Below, piece after piece: positions 51,121 to 60,436 of a DNA stretch of 64,000 bases. The notes beneath the pieces were generated by a model. That model was not told the DNA's origin. It made no database searches and was given only the letters and a program-made list of their open reading frames with translations. The stretch's first letter is position 1, and each line of letters starts with the position of its first letter. This DNA comes from Companilactobacillus halodurans. GTDB taxonomy: Bacteria > Bacillota > Bacilli > Lactobacillales > Lactobacillaceae. The position numbers and the translations under genes were made by a program. Location: NCBI RefSeq assembly GCF_009600985.1, contig NZ_VDFP01000002.1, positions 1 through 64,000 of the forward strand, read 5' to 3'.

Positions 51121-52206
51121 ATGGAAGTATACAATTTTTCAGCAGGGCCAGCGACTTTGCCCAACTCAGTGATTCAACAAATTAAAGATGATTTGCCATC
51201 CTATAAAAATTCTGGAATGAGTGTTATGGAAATCTCTCATCGATCAGAATTGTTTGAAGAAATTATTCAACAAGCTCAACAAGATTTACGAGGTTTATTA
51301 CAGATTCCTGATAATTATAGTGTGCTCTTTTTTCAGGGTGGCTGTACCTTGCAATTTAGTGCTGCACCATTAAATTTAGCAATAAAATATCATCGAATTG
51401 CTCTATTAGATAGTGGTCACTGGGCAATTAGAGCGATGGAAGAAGCTAAGAAAGTCAAAACTACGGTTGATATTTTAGCTTCTACAAAAAAGAACCATTA
51501 TTCAAGATTGCCAACTTTGAGTGATTTTCCTCAAGATGAGTACGATTATCTACACATTACAACTAATAATACGATTGAAGGGACAGCTTATAAAAAAATT
51601 CCCCAAATAGGACAGACTCCTGTGGTAGCTGATATGTCATCTAATTTTCTTGGACAAAAATATCAAATTACGGATTTTGGATTAGTAATGGCAGGAGCTC
51701 AAAAAAACCTTGGAATAGCTGGTTTAACCGTTGTAATCGTCAAAAATGATTTATTTGCTCATGCTAAAAATTTGCCAAGTATGTTAGATTATCAACTTTT
51801 TTCTCAAAAAAATTCCATGTTCAATACGCCACCAGTTTTTGCAATTTATGTTGCTGGATTAGTTTTACGATGGTTGAAGCAACAAGGTGGAGTTTTGGAA
51901 ATGCAAAAGCGTAATCAGAAAAAATCTAATTTGTTATACGATTTTTTGGATGAATCAAAACTTTTTACAGCACCTGTGAAAAAAGCAGACCGTTCTTTAA
52001 CAAATGTTGTTTTTGTAACTGGTGATAAGTCAATCAATAGTCAATTGATAGCCCAAGCAAAAGATTATGGACTTTTAAATATTAAAGGTCATCGATTAGT
52101 CGGTGGAATGCGAGCCAGCTTGTACAATGCTATGCCTTATGCAGGAGTTGAAAAGTTGGTCAGCTTTTTAGGAAAATTTGAAAAAGATTATTGGGGGAAA
52201 CACTAA
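51121..52206 (+). CDS. serC: Phosphoserine aminotransferase
   Basis: A 361-residue PLP enzyme that converts 3-phosphohydroxypyruvate to phosphoserine. Motifs: YNFSAGPATLP at the start, SHRSELFEE, FFQGGCTLQF, TTNNTIEGT, ADMSSNFL and GAQKNLGIAG, where the Lys binds PLP. The last part contains GHRLVGGMRASLYNAM. AAGGAG lies 9 bases before the ATG at 51121. Expression should depend on the attenuator just upstream. serA overlaps by one base. Confidence 0.96.
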   Translation: MEVYNFSAGPATLPNSVIQQIKDDLPSYKNSGMSVMEISHRSELFEEIIQQAQQDLRGLLQIPDNYSVLFFQGGCTLQFSAAPLNLAIKYHRIALLDSGHWAIRAMEEAKKVKTTVDILASTKKNHYSRLPTLSDFPQDEYDYLHITTNNTIEGTAYKKIPQIGQTPVVADMSSNFLGQKYQITDFGLVMAGAQKNLGIAGLTVVIVKNDLFAHAKNLPSMLDYQLFSQKNSMFNTPPVFAIYVAGLVLRWLKQQGGVLEMQKRNQKKSNLLYDFLDESKLFTAPVKKADRSLTNVVFVTGDKSINSQLIAQAKDYGLLNIKGHRLVGGMRASLYNAMPYAGVEKLVSFLGKFEKDYWGKH

Positions 52207-53375
52207 TGTATCAAGTTAAAACTTTTAATGCGATTGCCAAAAGTGGTTTAGAAATTTTTACAGATGATTTTCAAATCAATCAAACAGATAATCCTGATGC
52301 TTATTTGATTCGTTCGGTTAACTTATTGAATCAAAATTTGCCTCAGAACTTAAAAGCCATTGTTAGAGCTGGTGCTGGAGTTAACAATGTTCCTTTGAAA
52401 CAAGCAACTAAAAAAGGAATAGCTGTTTTTAATACACCAGGCAGCAATGCAAATGCAGTTAAAGAATTGGTGATTTCCTTGATGATTGCTACCACTAGAA
52501 ATCTTTTTTCAGCAAATGAATATTCAATAGCCCATGCTCAAGCGGATATTTCACAAAGAACCGAAAAAGATAAGACCAAATTCAACGGCAGTGAATTGGC
52601 TGCAAAAAAGTTAGCTGTGATTGGTCTGGGTCATGTTGGATCATTGGTGGCAAATGCAGCCATGCAATTAGGAATGAAGGTCATTGGTTTTGATCCTTAT
52701 TTATCTACTAATGGAGCCTGGCGAATTGATAATAAAGTTAGGCGAGTCGATTCGATAAAAAAAGCTGTTCAAAATGCTGATTTTGTGACTGTTCACGTAC
52801 CCAAAAATGATGCAACAATCGATTTAATTGGGACTAAAGAAATCGATGAAATGAAGGAAAATGTCATTTTATTTAATTATTCAAGATTAGGGATAATTAA
52901 TAATAAAGCAGTTGTAAAAGCACTTCGTCATCAAAAAATCAGTCATTACTGTACTGATTTTGGAGAACCTTTGATTGCAGGAAATTCTTCGATTACAATC
53001 ACGCCTCATATTGGAGGTTCAACAATTGAAGCTGAATCTAATGGTGCCACTCAAGGAGCAAAAACGGTAATGGATTATTTGGAATCAGGGGATACTAAAC
53101 ATTGCGTCAACTTGCCGAATCTTGAAGTTCCATTTGAAACAGAATTTAGAATTACGGTGATTCATCAAAATATTCCTAATATGGTTGGTCAGATCAGTAC
53201 CCAAATCGCCAATAAAAAAATCAATATAGAGAATATGAGTAATGCAGCAAAAGGAGAAATTGCTTATACGATTGTTGATGTTGACAATTTAAAAACAAAT
53301 GATATCGACGAATTGAAAAATGCTTTAGAGTCGGTTACAGAAGTTTATCGTGTTCGTATAATTAAGCATCAGTAA
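52206..53375 (+). CDS. serA: D-3-phosphoglycerate dehydrogenase (ACT-containing short form)
   Basis: A 389-residue enzyme for the first step of serine synthesis. Substrate-binding region: IVRAGAGVNNVPLKQA; Rossmann motif GLGHVGSLVANAAMQLGMKV with Asp after strand 2 (GFDPY) for NAD; catalytic His in TPHIGGSTIEAE. The C-terminal ~70 residues (FRITVIHQNIPNMVGQIS onward) form an ACT domain, the likely serine feedback site. It lacks the extra intervening domain of the long SerA type. The ATG overlaps the serC stop (TAATG). Confidence 0.95.
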   Translation: MYQVKTFNAIAKSGLEIFTDDFQINQTDNPDAYLIRSVNLLNQNLPQNLKAIVRAGAGVNNVPLKQATKKGIAVFNTPGSNANAVKELVISLMIATTRNLFSANEYSIAHAQADISQRTEKDKTKFNGSELAAKKLAVIGLGHVGSLVANAAMQLGMKVIGFDPYLSTNGAWRIDNKVRRVDSIKKAVQNADFVTVHVPKNDATIDLIGTKEIDEMKENVILFNYSRLGIINNKAVVKALRHQKISHYCTDFGEPLIAGNSSITITPHIGGSTIEAESNGATQGAKTVMDYLESGDTKHCVNLPNLEVPFETEFRITVIHQNIPNMVGQISTQIANKKINIENMSNAAKGEIAYTIVDVDNLKTNDIDELKNALESVTEVYRVRIIKHQ

Positions 53376-53387
53376 AAAATACGAAAA

Positions 53388-53422
53388 AAAAGATTGCTAA
53401 CTTTTCAATCAGCAATCTTTTG
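53388..53422. terminator. Bidirectional terminator between serA and lexA
   Basis: AAAAGATTGCT (53388-53398) and AGCAATCTTTT (53411-53421) form a perfect 11-bp stem with A and T runs on either side, serving the convergent serA and lexA genes. Confidence 0.8.
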
Positions 53423-53428
53423 ATAGTT

Positions 53429-54052
53429 TTAAAAAATTTGTGAACGGTATAAGCCAACAACTTTGCCGAGAATTTCAACATTATCCAAAATGATTGGATC
53501 CATGGTATCATTTTCTGGTTGAAGGCGATAATGACCGTGTTCTTGATAAAATCTCTTACATGTTGCTTCGATGTCTTCAGTCATTGCAATAATGATTTCG
53601 CCGTTATTGGCAAAATTTTGCTCATGGACGATGACGTGATCGCCATCGTAAATTCCAGCATTGATCATACTTTCACCGTGAATCTCAAGCATGAACAATT
53701 CGCCAGAATCACGATTCAAGTCAGGTGGAATTGGGAAATAACCGTCAGGGTTTCTTTCAGCGGTAATTGGTTGACCAGCGGCAACAGCACCCAAGATAGG
53801 GATTTGTTTTGACTTGATTCCAATAGAGTTTAGACCGGCACCAGTTAACTCGATTGCTCGAGGCTTGGTAGGGTCACGTTGAATGAATCCTTTTTTTTCA
53901 AGACGAGATAGGTGACCATGAACCGTTGATGTTGAAGATAAATCTACGGCTTCGCAAATCTCTCTTACAGTTGGCGGATATCCATGTTCATCTAAATAAT
54001 CATAAATGCATTGTAAAATTTTTGACTGTTTAGAGCCTTCAGCTTTTGACAT
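53429..54052 (-). CDS. lexA: SOS repressor LexA
   Basis: A 207-residue repressor. Winged helix N-terminus ([32 protein letters not shown]), self-cleavage site Ala92-Gly93 in AVAAGQP, catalytic Ser128 in HGESMINAG and Lys166 in ATCKRFYQ. All residues needed for RecA-stimulated autocleavage are present. GGTG precedes the ATG. The promoter overlaps two LexA boxes, so it is autoregulated. It is divergent from the YnzC gene. Confidence 0.98.
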   Translation of the reverse strand: MSKAEGSKQSKILQCIYDYLDEHGYPPTVREICEAVDLSSTSTVHGHLSRLEKKGFIQRDPTKPRAIELTGAGLNSIGIKSKQIPILGAVAAGQPITAERNPDGYFPIPPDLNRDSGELFMLEIHGESMINAGIYDGDHVIVHEQNFANNGEIIIAMTEDIEATCKRFYQEHGHYRLQPENDTMDPIILDNVEILGKVVGLYRSQIF

Positions 54053-54083
54053 TAGAACACCTCATTGTTAATATCTTAAATAG

Positions 54084-54123
54084 ATTGTATCAAAATTTGA
54101 ATACAAGTTCAAACAAGTGTTCG
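54084..54123 (-). promoter_or_regulatory. lexA promoter with two LexA boxes
   Basis: On the minus strand TTGAAC (54107-54112) and TACAAT (54084-54089) are 17 bp apart. One box lies at 54110-54123 (plus CAAACAAGTGTTCG); it is the exact complement of the box at 13367-13380. A second, weaker dyad (54098-54111, TGAATACAAGTTCA) abuts it. Both cover the -35. The divergent YnzC gene may share the control. Confidence 0.8.
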
Positions 54124-54146
54124 ATGTAATGAGGAGAGACAAAGTT

Positions 54147-54389
54147 ATGAACGAACAAGATGAGTTGTTAAAGAAGATTAACGAACTAGCTCACAAGGCT
54201 AAAGCTGGTACTATTACTAAAGAAGAAGAGGACCAACAAGCTCAATTGCGTAAGGAATACCTCAAGAATTTCCGTGCAAGTTTTAAGTCTCGATTAGAAA
54301 TGTTGAGAGTTTATAATAAAGAGGGGGAAGAAGTTACTCCGGAAAAAGTTCGCGAAATTCAACGCAAAAAGGGATTACGTGACGATTAA
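54147..54389 (+). CDS. YnzC-family (DUF896) small protein
   Basis: An 80-residue charged helical protein with the DUF896 signature INELAHKAKAGTITKEEEDQQ followed by AQLRKEYLKNFRASFK. The C-terminus is basic (VREIQRKKGLRDD). In Bacillus ynzC belongs to the SOS-induced yneA-yneB-ynzC cluster divergent from lexA; here only ynzC remains, divergent from lexA and next to its boxes. GGAGAG precedes the ATG at 54147. The molecular function is unknown. Confidence 0.9.
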   Translation: MNEQDELLKKINELAHKAKAGTITKEEEDQQAQLRKEYLKNFRASFKSRLEMLRVYNKEGEEVTPEKVREIQRKKGLRDD

Positions 54390-54451
54390 GGCTTTCAATT
54401 AGGGAGTTTTTTTTGTAATATTAATAGATGTATGGAAAGGGTGAAACATAA

Positions 54452-54673
54452 ATGGGAACAACTATAGTCGTTGGTATTTTAGCTCTATTGGTTGGTTTAG
54501 TTGGTGGTTTCTTCGCTGCCAGATGGTACATGAAGAAATACTTCCAAGATAACCCACCAATCAGTGCGGATATGATTAAGCAAATGATGGCTCAAATGGG
54601 ACAAAAACCATCACAGAAGAAACTTAATCAATTGATGAGTACCATGAAGAATTCACAAAAGAAGAACAAGTAA
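54452..54673 (+). CDS. YneF-family (UPF0154) membrane protein
   Basis: A 73-residue protein with one N-terminal transmembrane helix (about 4-25: [20 protein letters not shown]) and the conserved cytosolic part [21 protein letters not shown][10 protein letters not shown]. The family is widespread in Firmicutes and often near lexA and the ynzC gene; its role is not established. AAAGGGTG precedes the ATG. Confidence 0.92.
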   Translation: MGTTIVVGILALLVGLVGGFFAARWYMKKYFQDNPPISADMIKQMMAQMGQKPSQKKLNQLMSTMKNSQKKNK

Positions 54674-54716
54674 GATATTATTTAGGATAATAGTTTTTGA
54701 TTATTTTCTTAAATTG

Positions 54717-54764
54717 AAAAGGACTTAAAAATCGTATAACGATTTTTAAGTCCTTTTTTTTTTT
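54717..54764 (+). terminator. Terminator after the YneF gene
   Basis: A perfect 19-bp stem (54717-54735 with 54739-54757) with a 3-base loop and a long T run; one of the strongest hairpins in the window. Confidence 0.92.
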
Positions 54765-54859
54765 GCATAAATCAAGAGAATATCTTTATATTAAATCATT
54801 AATTAATTCCGAACTTTAAACTGTATTATTTAAATTAAATTACAAATGAAACCGATAAG

Positions 54860-54897
54860 TACGAATAATTATTAAAAATAAAAGTATAAAATTCGTA
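54860..54897 (+). promoter_or_regulatory. Candidate PurR box pair upstream of purE
   Basis: TACGAATAATT (54860-54870) and AAATTCGTA (54889-54897) form an inverted pair, with CGAA and TTCG cores 26 bases apart. Gram-positive PurR binds two inverted CGAA-containing boxes about this far apart upstream of pur genes. The flanks are weaker than the consensus (TACGAAT instead of CCGAAC), so the call is tentative. A hairpin TTGGTA/TACCAA lies further down at about 54923-54945. No purine riboswitch core was seen. Confidence 0.35.
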
Positions 54898-54966
54898 TTT
54901 ACCGTTGAAACCTAACGCATATCTTGGTAAACTTTGAATACCAAAGCAAGAAAGGTGGAATTTTTA

Positions 54967-55449
54967 ATGAGTGATGTCGCAATCGTAATGGGCTCGATTT
55001 CTGATTTAAAAGTTATGCAAAACACGATCGATGTCTTGGATGAGTTGGGTGTAAGTCACCAAACCAAAGTTATTTCAGCACATCGAATGCCTCAAGAAAT
55101 GTTAGATTTTGCAAAAAAAGCTGTGGATGATTTCCAGGTAATTATTGCTGGTGCTGGTGGGGCAGCGCATTTGCCGGGGATGATTGCTTCTTCGACAGTC
55201 TTACCTGTAATTGGAGTTCCGGTTCCTTCTAAATATTTAAAAGGAATGGATTCATTATTATCAATTGTTCAAATGCCAGCTGGAGTTCCAGTAGCAACAG
55301 TTTCGATTGGTGAGGCAGGGGCGAAGAATGCCGCGATTCTTGCTACAAAAATTTGTGCTTTGAAAAATGAAGCTTATCAAAAATCCTTAGTTGATTATCA
55401 GCAACAAATGCACGATAAGTCACTGGAAAGTGGGAAAAATCTTGACTAA
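54967..55449 (+). CDS. purE: N5-carboxyaminoimidazole ribonucleotide mutase PurE
   Basis: A 160-residue class-I PurE that converts N5-CAIR (made by PurK) to CAIR. Active-site sequences: [24 protein letters not shown] with the catalytic His, and [13 protein letters not shown]. The ATG at 54967 has AGGTGG 8 bases upstream. It is the first gene of the operon purEKCSQLFMNH and overlaps purK by 8 bases. Confidence 0.97.
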   Translation: MSDVAIVMGSISDLKVMQNTIDVLDELGVSHQTKVISAHRMPQEMLDFAKKAVDDFQVIIAGAGGAAHLPGMIASSTVLPVIGVPVPSKYLKGMDSLLSIVQMPAGVPVATVSIGEAGAKNAAILATKICALKNEAYQKSLVDYQQQMHDKSLESGKNLD

Positions 55450-56572
55450 AAGCATATTGCCTAATTCCACGATTGGAATTATCGGTGGCGGTCAATTAGG
55501 TCAGATGATGGCTTTTGAAGCTAAAGCTATGGGTTATAAAGTTATTATTCTTGATCCTCAAGAGAATTGTTCCGCTGCCCAAGTTTCTGACGACCAGATT
55601 GTCGCCAATTATGACGATTTAGAAAAATTGATTGAACTAGCTAAGCGTTGCGATGTCTTGACATATGAGTTTGAAAACGTTGATGCTAAAGCAATTAATG
55701 AAGTTAAAAAATATACTCAAGTTCCTCAAGGTACCAAAGCTTTAAGCGTGACGCAAAACCGTGTTTCTGAGAAAGATTTTATTGAACAAAGCGGCTTTCA
55801 AACTGTTCCTCACGTCGTAATTAAAAATATCTTCGAATATCATCGAGGCATCGAAAAATTAACTGCTCCCGTAATCTTAAAGACCATTAGAGGCGGCTAT
55901 GATGGGAAAGGTCAAATACTAATCGAAGATCCAGATGACGTTTGTTATGCCGATATTGAAGAATTGTTGATGCAAGGTCCATGCATGTTAGAGAAGAAGA
56001 TCAATTTGAAAAAAGAAGTTTCAGTTGTAGTTTCTGCTAATAGTGATGGTCAAACTTCAATTTTTCCCATTATTGAAAATGTTCATCGTCACAATATTTT
56101 GCACCTCAGTACTTGCCCAGCTCAATTGAGCGAACAAGCCAGTCAACACATTTACCAAGTTGGCGAGACTTTGGCTAAGGAATTGGAACTAGTGGGTACG
56201 ATGTGTATTGAATTTTTTGTTTCAGATGACGATGAAGTGTTTGTTAATGAAATTGCACCGCGACCACATAATTCCGGTCATTTAACGATTGAAGCTTGCA
56301 ATATTTCACAATTCAATAGCCATATCAGAGGCGTCTGCAACTTACCAATGCCTGAGGTCGAACTATTTAAACCAGCTTTAATGGTTAATTTATTAGGACA
56401 GCACTTAGAAAATGCGAAAGCTGAATTGAATTTGCATCCGGAATGGAACTTCCATGATTATGGAAAAGATGCCATTAAAGAAAATCGTAAGATGGGACAT
56501 ATCACAGTTTTAAGCGACAATTTAACACAAGCAAAACAAGCTATCGAAAATAATCCAATTTGGAGAGTGTAA
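55442..56572 (+). CDS. purK: N5-carboxyaminoimidazole ribonucleotide synthase PurK
   Basis: A 376-residue ATP-grasp enzyme (AIR + bicarbonate + ATP to N5-CAIR). Motifs: [34 protein letters not shown] and [21 protein letters not shown] choose the TTG at 55442 inside the end of purE (weak GGGA upstream), giving a normal length; upstream in-frame starts would extend deep into purE. Translation is likely coupled to purE. Confidence 0.93.
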   Translation: MTKSILPNSTIGIIGGGQLGQMMAFEAKAMGYKVIILDPQENCSAAQVSDDQIVANYDDLEKLIELAKRCDVLTYEFENVDAKAINEVKKYTQVPQGTKALSVTQNRVSEKDFIEQSGFQTVPHVVIKNIFEYHRGIEKLTAPVILKTIRGGYDGKGQILIEDPDDVCYADIEELLMQGPCMLEKKINLKKEVSVVVSANSDGQTSIFPIIENVHRHNILHLSTCPAQLSEQASQHIYQVGETLAKELELVGTMCIEFFVSDDDEVFVNEIAPRPHNSGHLTIEACNISQFNSHIRGVCNLPMPEVELFKPALMVNLLGQHLENAKAELNLHPEWNFHDYGKDAIKENRKMGHITVLSDNLTQAKQAIENNPIWRV

Positions 56573-56575
56573 ATT

Positions 56576-57289
56576 ATGACTGATGAGAAGTTGCTCTATG
56601 AAGGAAAAGCCAAGAACGTCTACCAAGCAAAACAGGCTGATGAAGTTTTGATGGTTTATAAAGACCAAGCTACTGCTTTTAATGGTAAGAAAAAAGAACT
56701 TGAACCAGGCAAGGGCGTTTTGAACTGCAAAATATCAAGTTTAGTTTTTGATTATTTAATTAAAAATGGCATCAAAACTCATTTAGTAAGAAATGTTTCA
56801 GATCATGAACAATTGGTTAAAAAAACTGAAGTCTTTCCTCTGGAAGTCGTTTTAAGAAATATTACAGCTGGAAGTTTTGCTAAGAAATTCGATGTCGAAA
56901 CTGGAACGCACTTAGAAGAACCTATCATCGAATTTTATTACAAGAGCGATGCTTTAGATGATCCCTTTATCAATGAATCACAGATTCACGCCTTGAAAAT
57001 TGCTGACAAACAAGACATTCAATATATCAAAGAATTAACTTTAAAAATCAATCAGTTGTTGATTCCATTTTTTGCTCAAGGCAATTTTGATTTGGTCGAT
57101 TTTAAATTAGAATTTGGCAAAATTGGTTCAGAAATTATTTTAGTCGATGAATTTTCACCTGACAATTGTCGTCTTTGGGATAAACAAAGTCACGATTCAA
57201 TGGACAAAGATGTTTTCAGAAAGCATGAAGCAGATTTAGTAACAACTTATCAAAAAGTTTTGGATCGCTTAGTATCGCAAGAAAATTAA
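56576..57289 (+). CDS. purC: Phosphoribosylaminoimidazole-succinocarboxamide synthase
   Basis: A 237-residue SAICAR synthetase joining CAIR and aspartate. Motifs: LLYEGKAKNVY at the start, DQATAFNGKKK, VVLRNITAGSFAKK, and DFKLEFGK with LVDEFSPDNCRLWD. It starts 3 bases after purK and is followed by purS. Confidence 0.97.
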   Translation: MTDEKLLYEGKAKNVYQAKQADEVLMVYKDQATAFNGKKKELEPGKGVLNCKISSLVFDYLIKNGIKTHLVRNVSDHEQLVKKTEVFPLEVVLRNITAGSFAKKFDVETGTHLEEPIIEFYYKSDALDDPFINESQIHALKIADKQDIQYIKELTLKINQLLIPFFAQGNFDLVDFKLEFGKIGSEIILVDEFSPDNCRLWDKQSHDSMDKDVFRKHEADLVTTYQKVLDRLVSQEN

Positions 57290-57302
57290 TTAGGAGAAGA
57301 AG

Positions 57303-57551
57303 ATGAAATTAGTTAAAGTTTACGTTACCTTGAAAGAATCTGTTTTGGACGCGCAAGGAGAGGCAATTAAGTCTGCCATTCAAACTATGGGTTACAACCA
57401 AATCTCTGATGTCCATATGGGTAAATATTTTGAATTGAAATTTGAAAATGATTACGCAAATTTGGAAAAAGATGTTGATTTGATTTGTGATGATTTACTC
57501 GCCAATCCTAACGTGGAAACTTATCGTTATGAGATTTTGGAGGGAGAATAA
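57303..57551 (+). CDS. purS: FGAM synthase subunit PurS
   Basis: An 82-residue bridging subunit of the three-part formylglycinamidine ribonucleotide synthase (PurS-PurQ-PurL). VKVYVTLKESVLDAQGEAI is the typical first strand-helix, ending with NPNVETYRYEI. AGGAG precedes the ATG. purQ starts on the next base after its stop. Confidence 0.95.
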   Translation: MKLVKVYVTLKESVLDAQGEAIKSAIQTMGYNQISDVHMGKYFELKFENDYANLEKDVDLICDDLLANPNVETYRYEILEGE

Positions 57552-58226
57552 ATGAAGTTTGCGGTCATTAATTTTCCCGGTTCTAATTGCGATATGGATT
57601 TATATTATGCCATTCGCGACGGAATCAAAGAAGAAGTTGAATTAGTTGATTACAGAAAGACTAGCCTAGAAGGCTTTGATGGTGTTTTGATTCCAGGTGG
57701 CTTTTCTTATGGCGACTATTTAAGAAGCGGTGCAATTGCAGTTCATGCACCAATCGTGAAAGAAATTATTCGTTTTGCAAATGAAGGAAAAGTTGTTTTC
57801 GGAGTTTGCAATGGTTTTCAAATTTTAACTGAATTAGGACTTCTTCCTGGGGCTTTGATTAAAAACGAACAAGGACGTTTTATCTGTGAAACAGTCGCTT
57901 TGAAAGTTATCAATGATCAGACGCCATTTACGAATCTTTATCAAGCTGGTAAGAAAATCAGAATTCCCGTAGCTCATGGTGAAGGTCGTTATTATTGCGA
58001 TGAAGCTACTTTAAAAGAATTGAAAGAAAATAATCAAATTGCCTTTCAATATGGCGACAATGTTAATGGCTCCGTCGACCAAATTGCTGGGGTTTTGAAT
58101 AAGCAAAAGAATGTTTTAGGAATGATGCCTCACCCAGAACGAGCAATCGAAAAAATTCTTGGTTCTGACGATGGCTTAAAACTTTTCCAATCGATTATCA
58201 ATTATCAAGTAAAGGTGAATAATTAA
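57552..58226 (+). CDS. purQ: FGAM synthase glutaminase subunit PurQ
   Basis: A 224-residue class-I glutamine amidotransferase that supplies ammonia to PurL. Nucleophile elbow [10 protein letters not shown] with the catalytic Cys, and the His-Glu pair in [22 protein letters not shown] is the usual start. Its stop overlaps the purL start by one base (TAATG). Confidence 0.97.
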   Translation: MKFAVINFPGSNCDMDLYYAIRDGIKEEVELVDYRKTSLEGFDGVLIPGGFSYGDYLRSGAIAVHAPIVKEIIRFANEGKVVFGVCNGFQILTELGLLPGALIKNEQGRFICETVALKVINDQTPFTNLYQAGKKIRIPVAHGEGRYYCDEATLKELKENNQIAFQYGDNVNGSVDQIAGVLNKQKNVLGMMPHPERAIEKILGSDDGLKLFQSIINYQVKVNN

Positions 58227-60436
58227 TGGCTGAACCTACTCCAAAACAAATCAAAGACCAAAAATTATATCAACAATGGGGCTTAACAGACTCTGAATAT
58301 GACTTAATCAGTGAAAAAATCCTTCAAAGATTACCCAATTACACTGAAACTGGTCTCTACTCAGTTATGTGGAGTGAACACTGTTCTTATAAGAACTCGA
58401 AAAAGGTTTTACGAAAAATGCCTAATAAGAGCAGCCGCGTTCTAGCAGGTCCTGGTGAGGATGCTGGGATTCTTGATATTGGCGATAACCAAGCGGTCGT
58501 TTTCAAGGCTGAAAGTCACAATCACCCATCAGCTGTTGAACCTTATCAAGGTGCAGCGACAGGTGTTGGTGGAATTATCAGAGATATTTTCTCAATGGGC
58601 GCTCAACCAATTGCACTTTTGAATAGTTTGAAATTTGGACCAATGAATAATGGTCATACGAAGCACTTGGTCAATGAAGTAGTTGCTGGAATCGGTGGTT
58701 ACGGAAATTGTATTGGTTTGCCAACAGTGGGTGGCGAAATCTCTTTTGAAGATTGCTATGAACAAAATCCACTTGTTAACGCCATGTGCGTGGGTTTATT
58801 GAACAATGTCGATTTCAAACCAGGAACTGCTAGCGGCGATAATAATTTAATCATCTATGTTGGAGCAAAGACTGGACGTGATGGAATTCATGGTGCAACT
58901 TTTGCTTCTGACGAATTTACAGATACCAAGAATAAGCAACGTTCTGCCGTTCAAGTTGGTAATCCTTTTATTGAAAAATTATTGATGGATGCCTGTGTCG
59001 AAATTATTGCGAAACATCCAAACTGGGTCTTAGGAATTCAAGACATGGGAGCAGCTGGATTAGTTTCTTCAACTGCTGAAATGGCTTCAAAAGCTGGCAG
59101 CGGTCTAGTTTTGAATTTAGACAAAGTGCCACAACGTGAAACTGAAATGACGGCTTATGAAATGATGCTTTCAGAATCACAAGAAAGAATGGTCTTGTGC
59201 GTTAAGCCAGAATTTGGCGATGAGGTTATTCGTTTCTTTAAAAATTATGAATTAGATGCCGTTATTATTGGTCGAGTAACTAGTGATAAGCAGTATAAGA
59301 TTTATCATCAAAATATTTTGGTCACTGATATTCCAGTCGATAGTTTGACAGAAGACGTTCCTGAATATGATCGAGCAGAAAAACAACCGGCAAGAATTGA
59401 TCAAGATAAAGATTATCATTTCATTCCTGAAGTTAATTCACTGGAAGAAACTTGGAACAAGATGTTGCGACGTCCAAATATCGCCAGTAAAAAACACTTC
59501 TATCAAACTTATGACTCACAAGTTAAGGCTAATACCTTGATAAGGCCTGGCGGCGACAGTGGCGTCGTTCGAATTCGTGGAACAAAAAAAGCTATTGCGA
59601 TGACTAACGATAGCAATTCCAAATATGTTTACCTCGATCCATACGTTGGTGGCCAAATCGCCGTAATGGAAGCTGCCCGAAATATTGTTGCCACTGGAGC
59701 ATTGCCAATCGGAATAACCGATTGCTTGAATTATGGAAATCCCGAAAATCCTGAAGTCTTTTGGGAACTGGACCAAAGCGTTCAAGGAATCGCTAGTGCC
59801 TGTGAAGCAATTGATACACCAGTAATTTCAGGTAATGTGTCACTCTATAACGAATACAACGATGTGGCAATTTATCCTAGTCCGATGGTTGGAATGGTCG
59901 GCCTATTGACAGATATCGACGATTTAATGACGAGTGATTTCAAATCTGCCGGCGACTTAATTTATCTTTTTGGTAAGACAGAAGATGATTTCAATGGTTC
60001 AGAGATTCAAATGGAACAATTGGGTGAACTAAAAGGTGGACTTAGAGATCTTGATTTGAACCGAGAACGACTTCACCAAGACTTAATTAGACGCGCAATC
60101 AGTCAAAAATTGGTCAAGAGCGTTCATGATGTTTCGGAAGGTGGATTAGCGATTGCTCTTTCAGAATCTGCTTTTGACAATCATTTGGGCTTTGAAATCT
60201 CAACTGGCTTAACATCAGCCCAACTGTTCTCAGAATCACAATCTCGCTTCTTAGTTTCAGTAGCTCCAGAAGACCAATTTAAATTTGAAAAATTAATTCA
60301 ACAAAATTTTGAATGTTTAGGAAAAGTTACTAACGAACCAATTTTTAACGTTAAAACTGCTAATGAAGCTGTCATGATTGATGGCAAAAAGGCAGCAACT
60401 AATTGGAAAGAGGCGATTGCGTGCTCAATGAAGTAA
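58226..60436 (+). CDS. purL: FGAM synthase large subunit PurL (small type)
   Basis: A 736-residue ATP-dependent amidase subunit of the short type that requires separate PurS and PurQ. Seen: MWSEHCSYKNSKK, KAESHNHPSAVEPYQGAATGVGG and RDIFSMGAQPIALLNSL in the first half, and TNDSNSKYVYLDP, VISGNVSLYNE and VHDVSEGGLAIALSES in the second. It overlaps the purF start by 16 bases. Confidence 0.98.
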   Translation: MAEPTPKQIKDQKLYQQWGLTDSEYDLISEKILQRLPNYTETGLYSVMWSEHCSYKNSKKVLRKMPNKSSRVLAGPGEDAGILDIGDNQAVVFKAESHNHPSAVEPYQGAATGVGGIIRDIFSMGAQPIALLNSLKFGPMNNGHTKHLVNEVVAGIGGYGNCIGLPTVGGEISFEDCYEQNPLVNAMCVGLLNNVDFKPGTASGDNNLIIYVGAKTGRDGIHGATFASDEFTDTKNKQRSAVQVGNPFIEKLLMDACVEIIAKHPNWVLGIQDMGAAGLVSSTAEMASKAGSGLVLNLDKVPQRETEMTAYEMMLSESQERMVLCVKPEFGDEVIRFFKNYELDAVIIGRVTSDKQYKIYHQNILVTDIPVDSLTEDVPEYDRAEKQPARIDQDKDYHFIPEVNSLEETWNKMLRRPNIASKKHFYQTYDSQVKANTLIRPGGDSGVVRIRGTKKAIAMTNDSNSKYVYLDPYVGGQIAVMEAARNIVATGALPIGITDCLNYGNPENPEVFWELDQSVQGIASACEAIDTPVISGNVSLYNEYNDVAIYPSPMVGMVGLLTDIDDLMTSDFKSAGDLIYLFGKTEDDFNGSEIQMEQLGELKGGLRDLDLNRERLHQDLIRRAISQKLVKSVHDVSEGGLAIALSESAFDNHLGFEISTGLTSAQLFSESQSRFLVSVAPEDQFKFEKLIQQNFECLGKVTNEPIFNVKTANEAVMIDGKKAATNWKEAIACSMK

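Noticed and set aside
54765-54966. Purine riboswitch considered upstream of purE
   Set aside because: I found no conserved three-way-junction core or loop motifs; the sequence is AT-rich with only a short hairpin.
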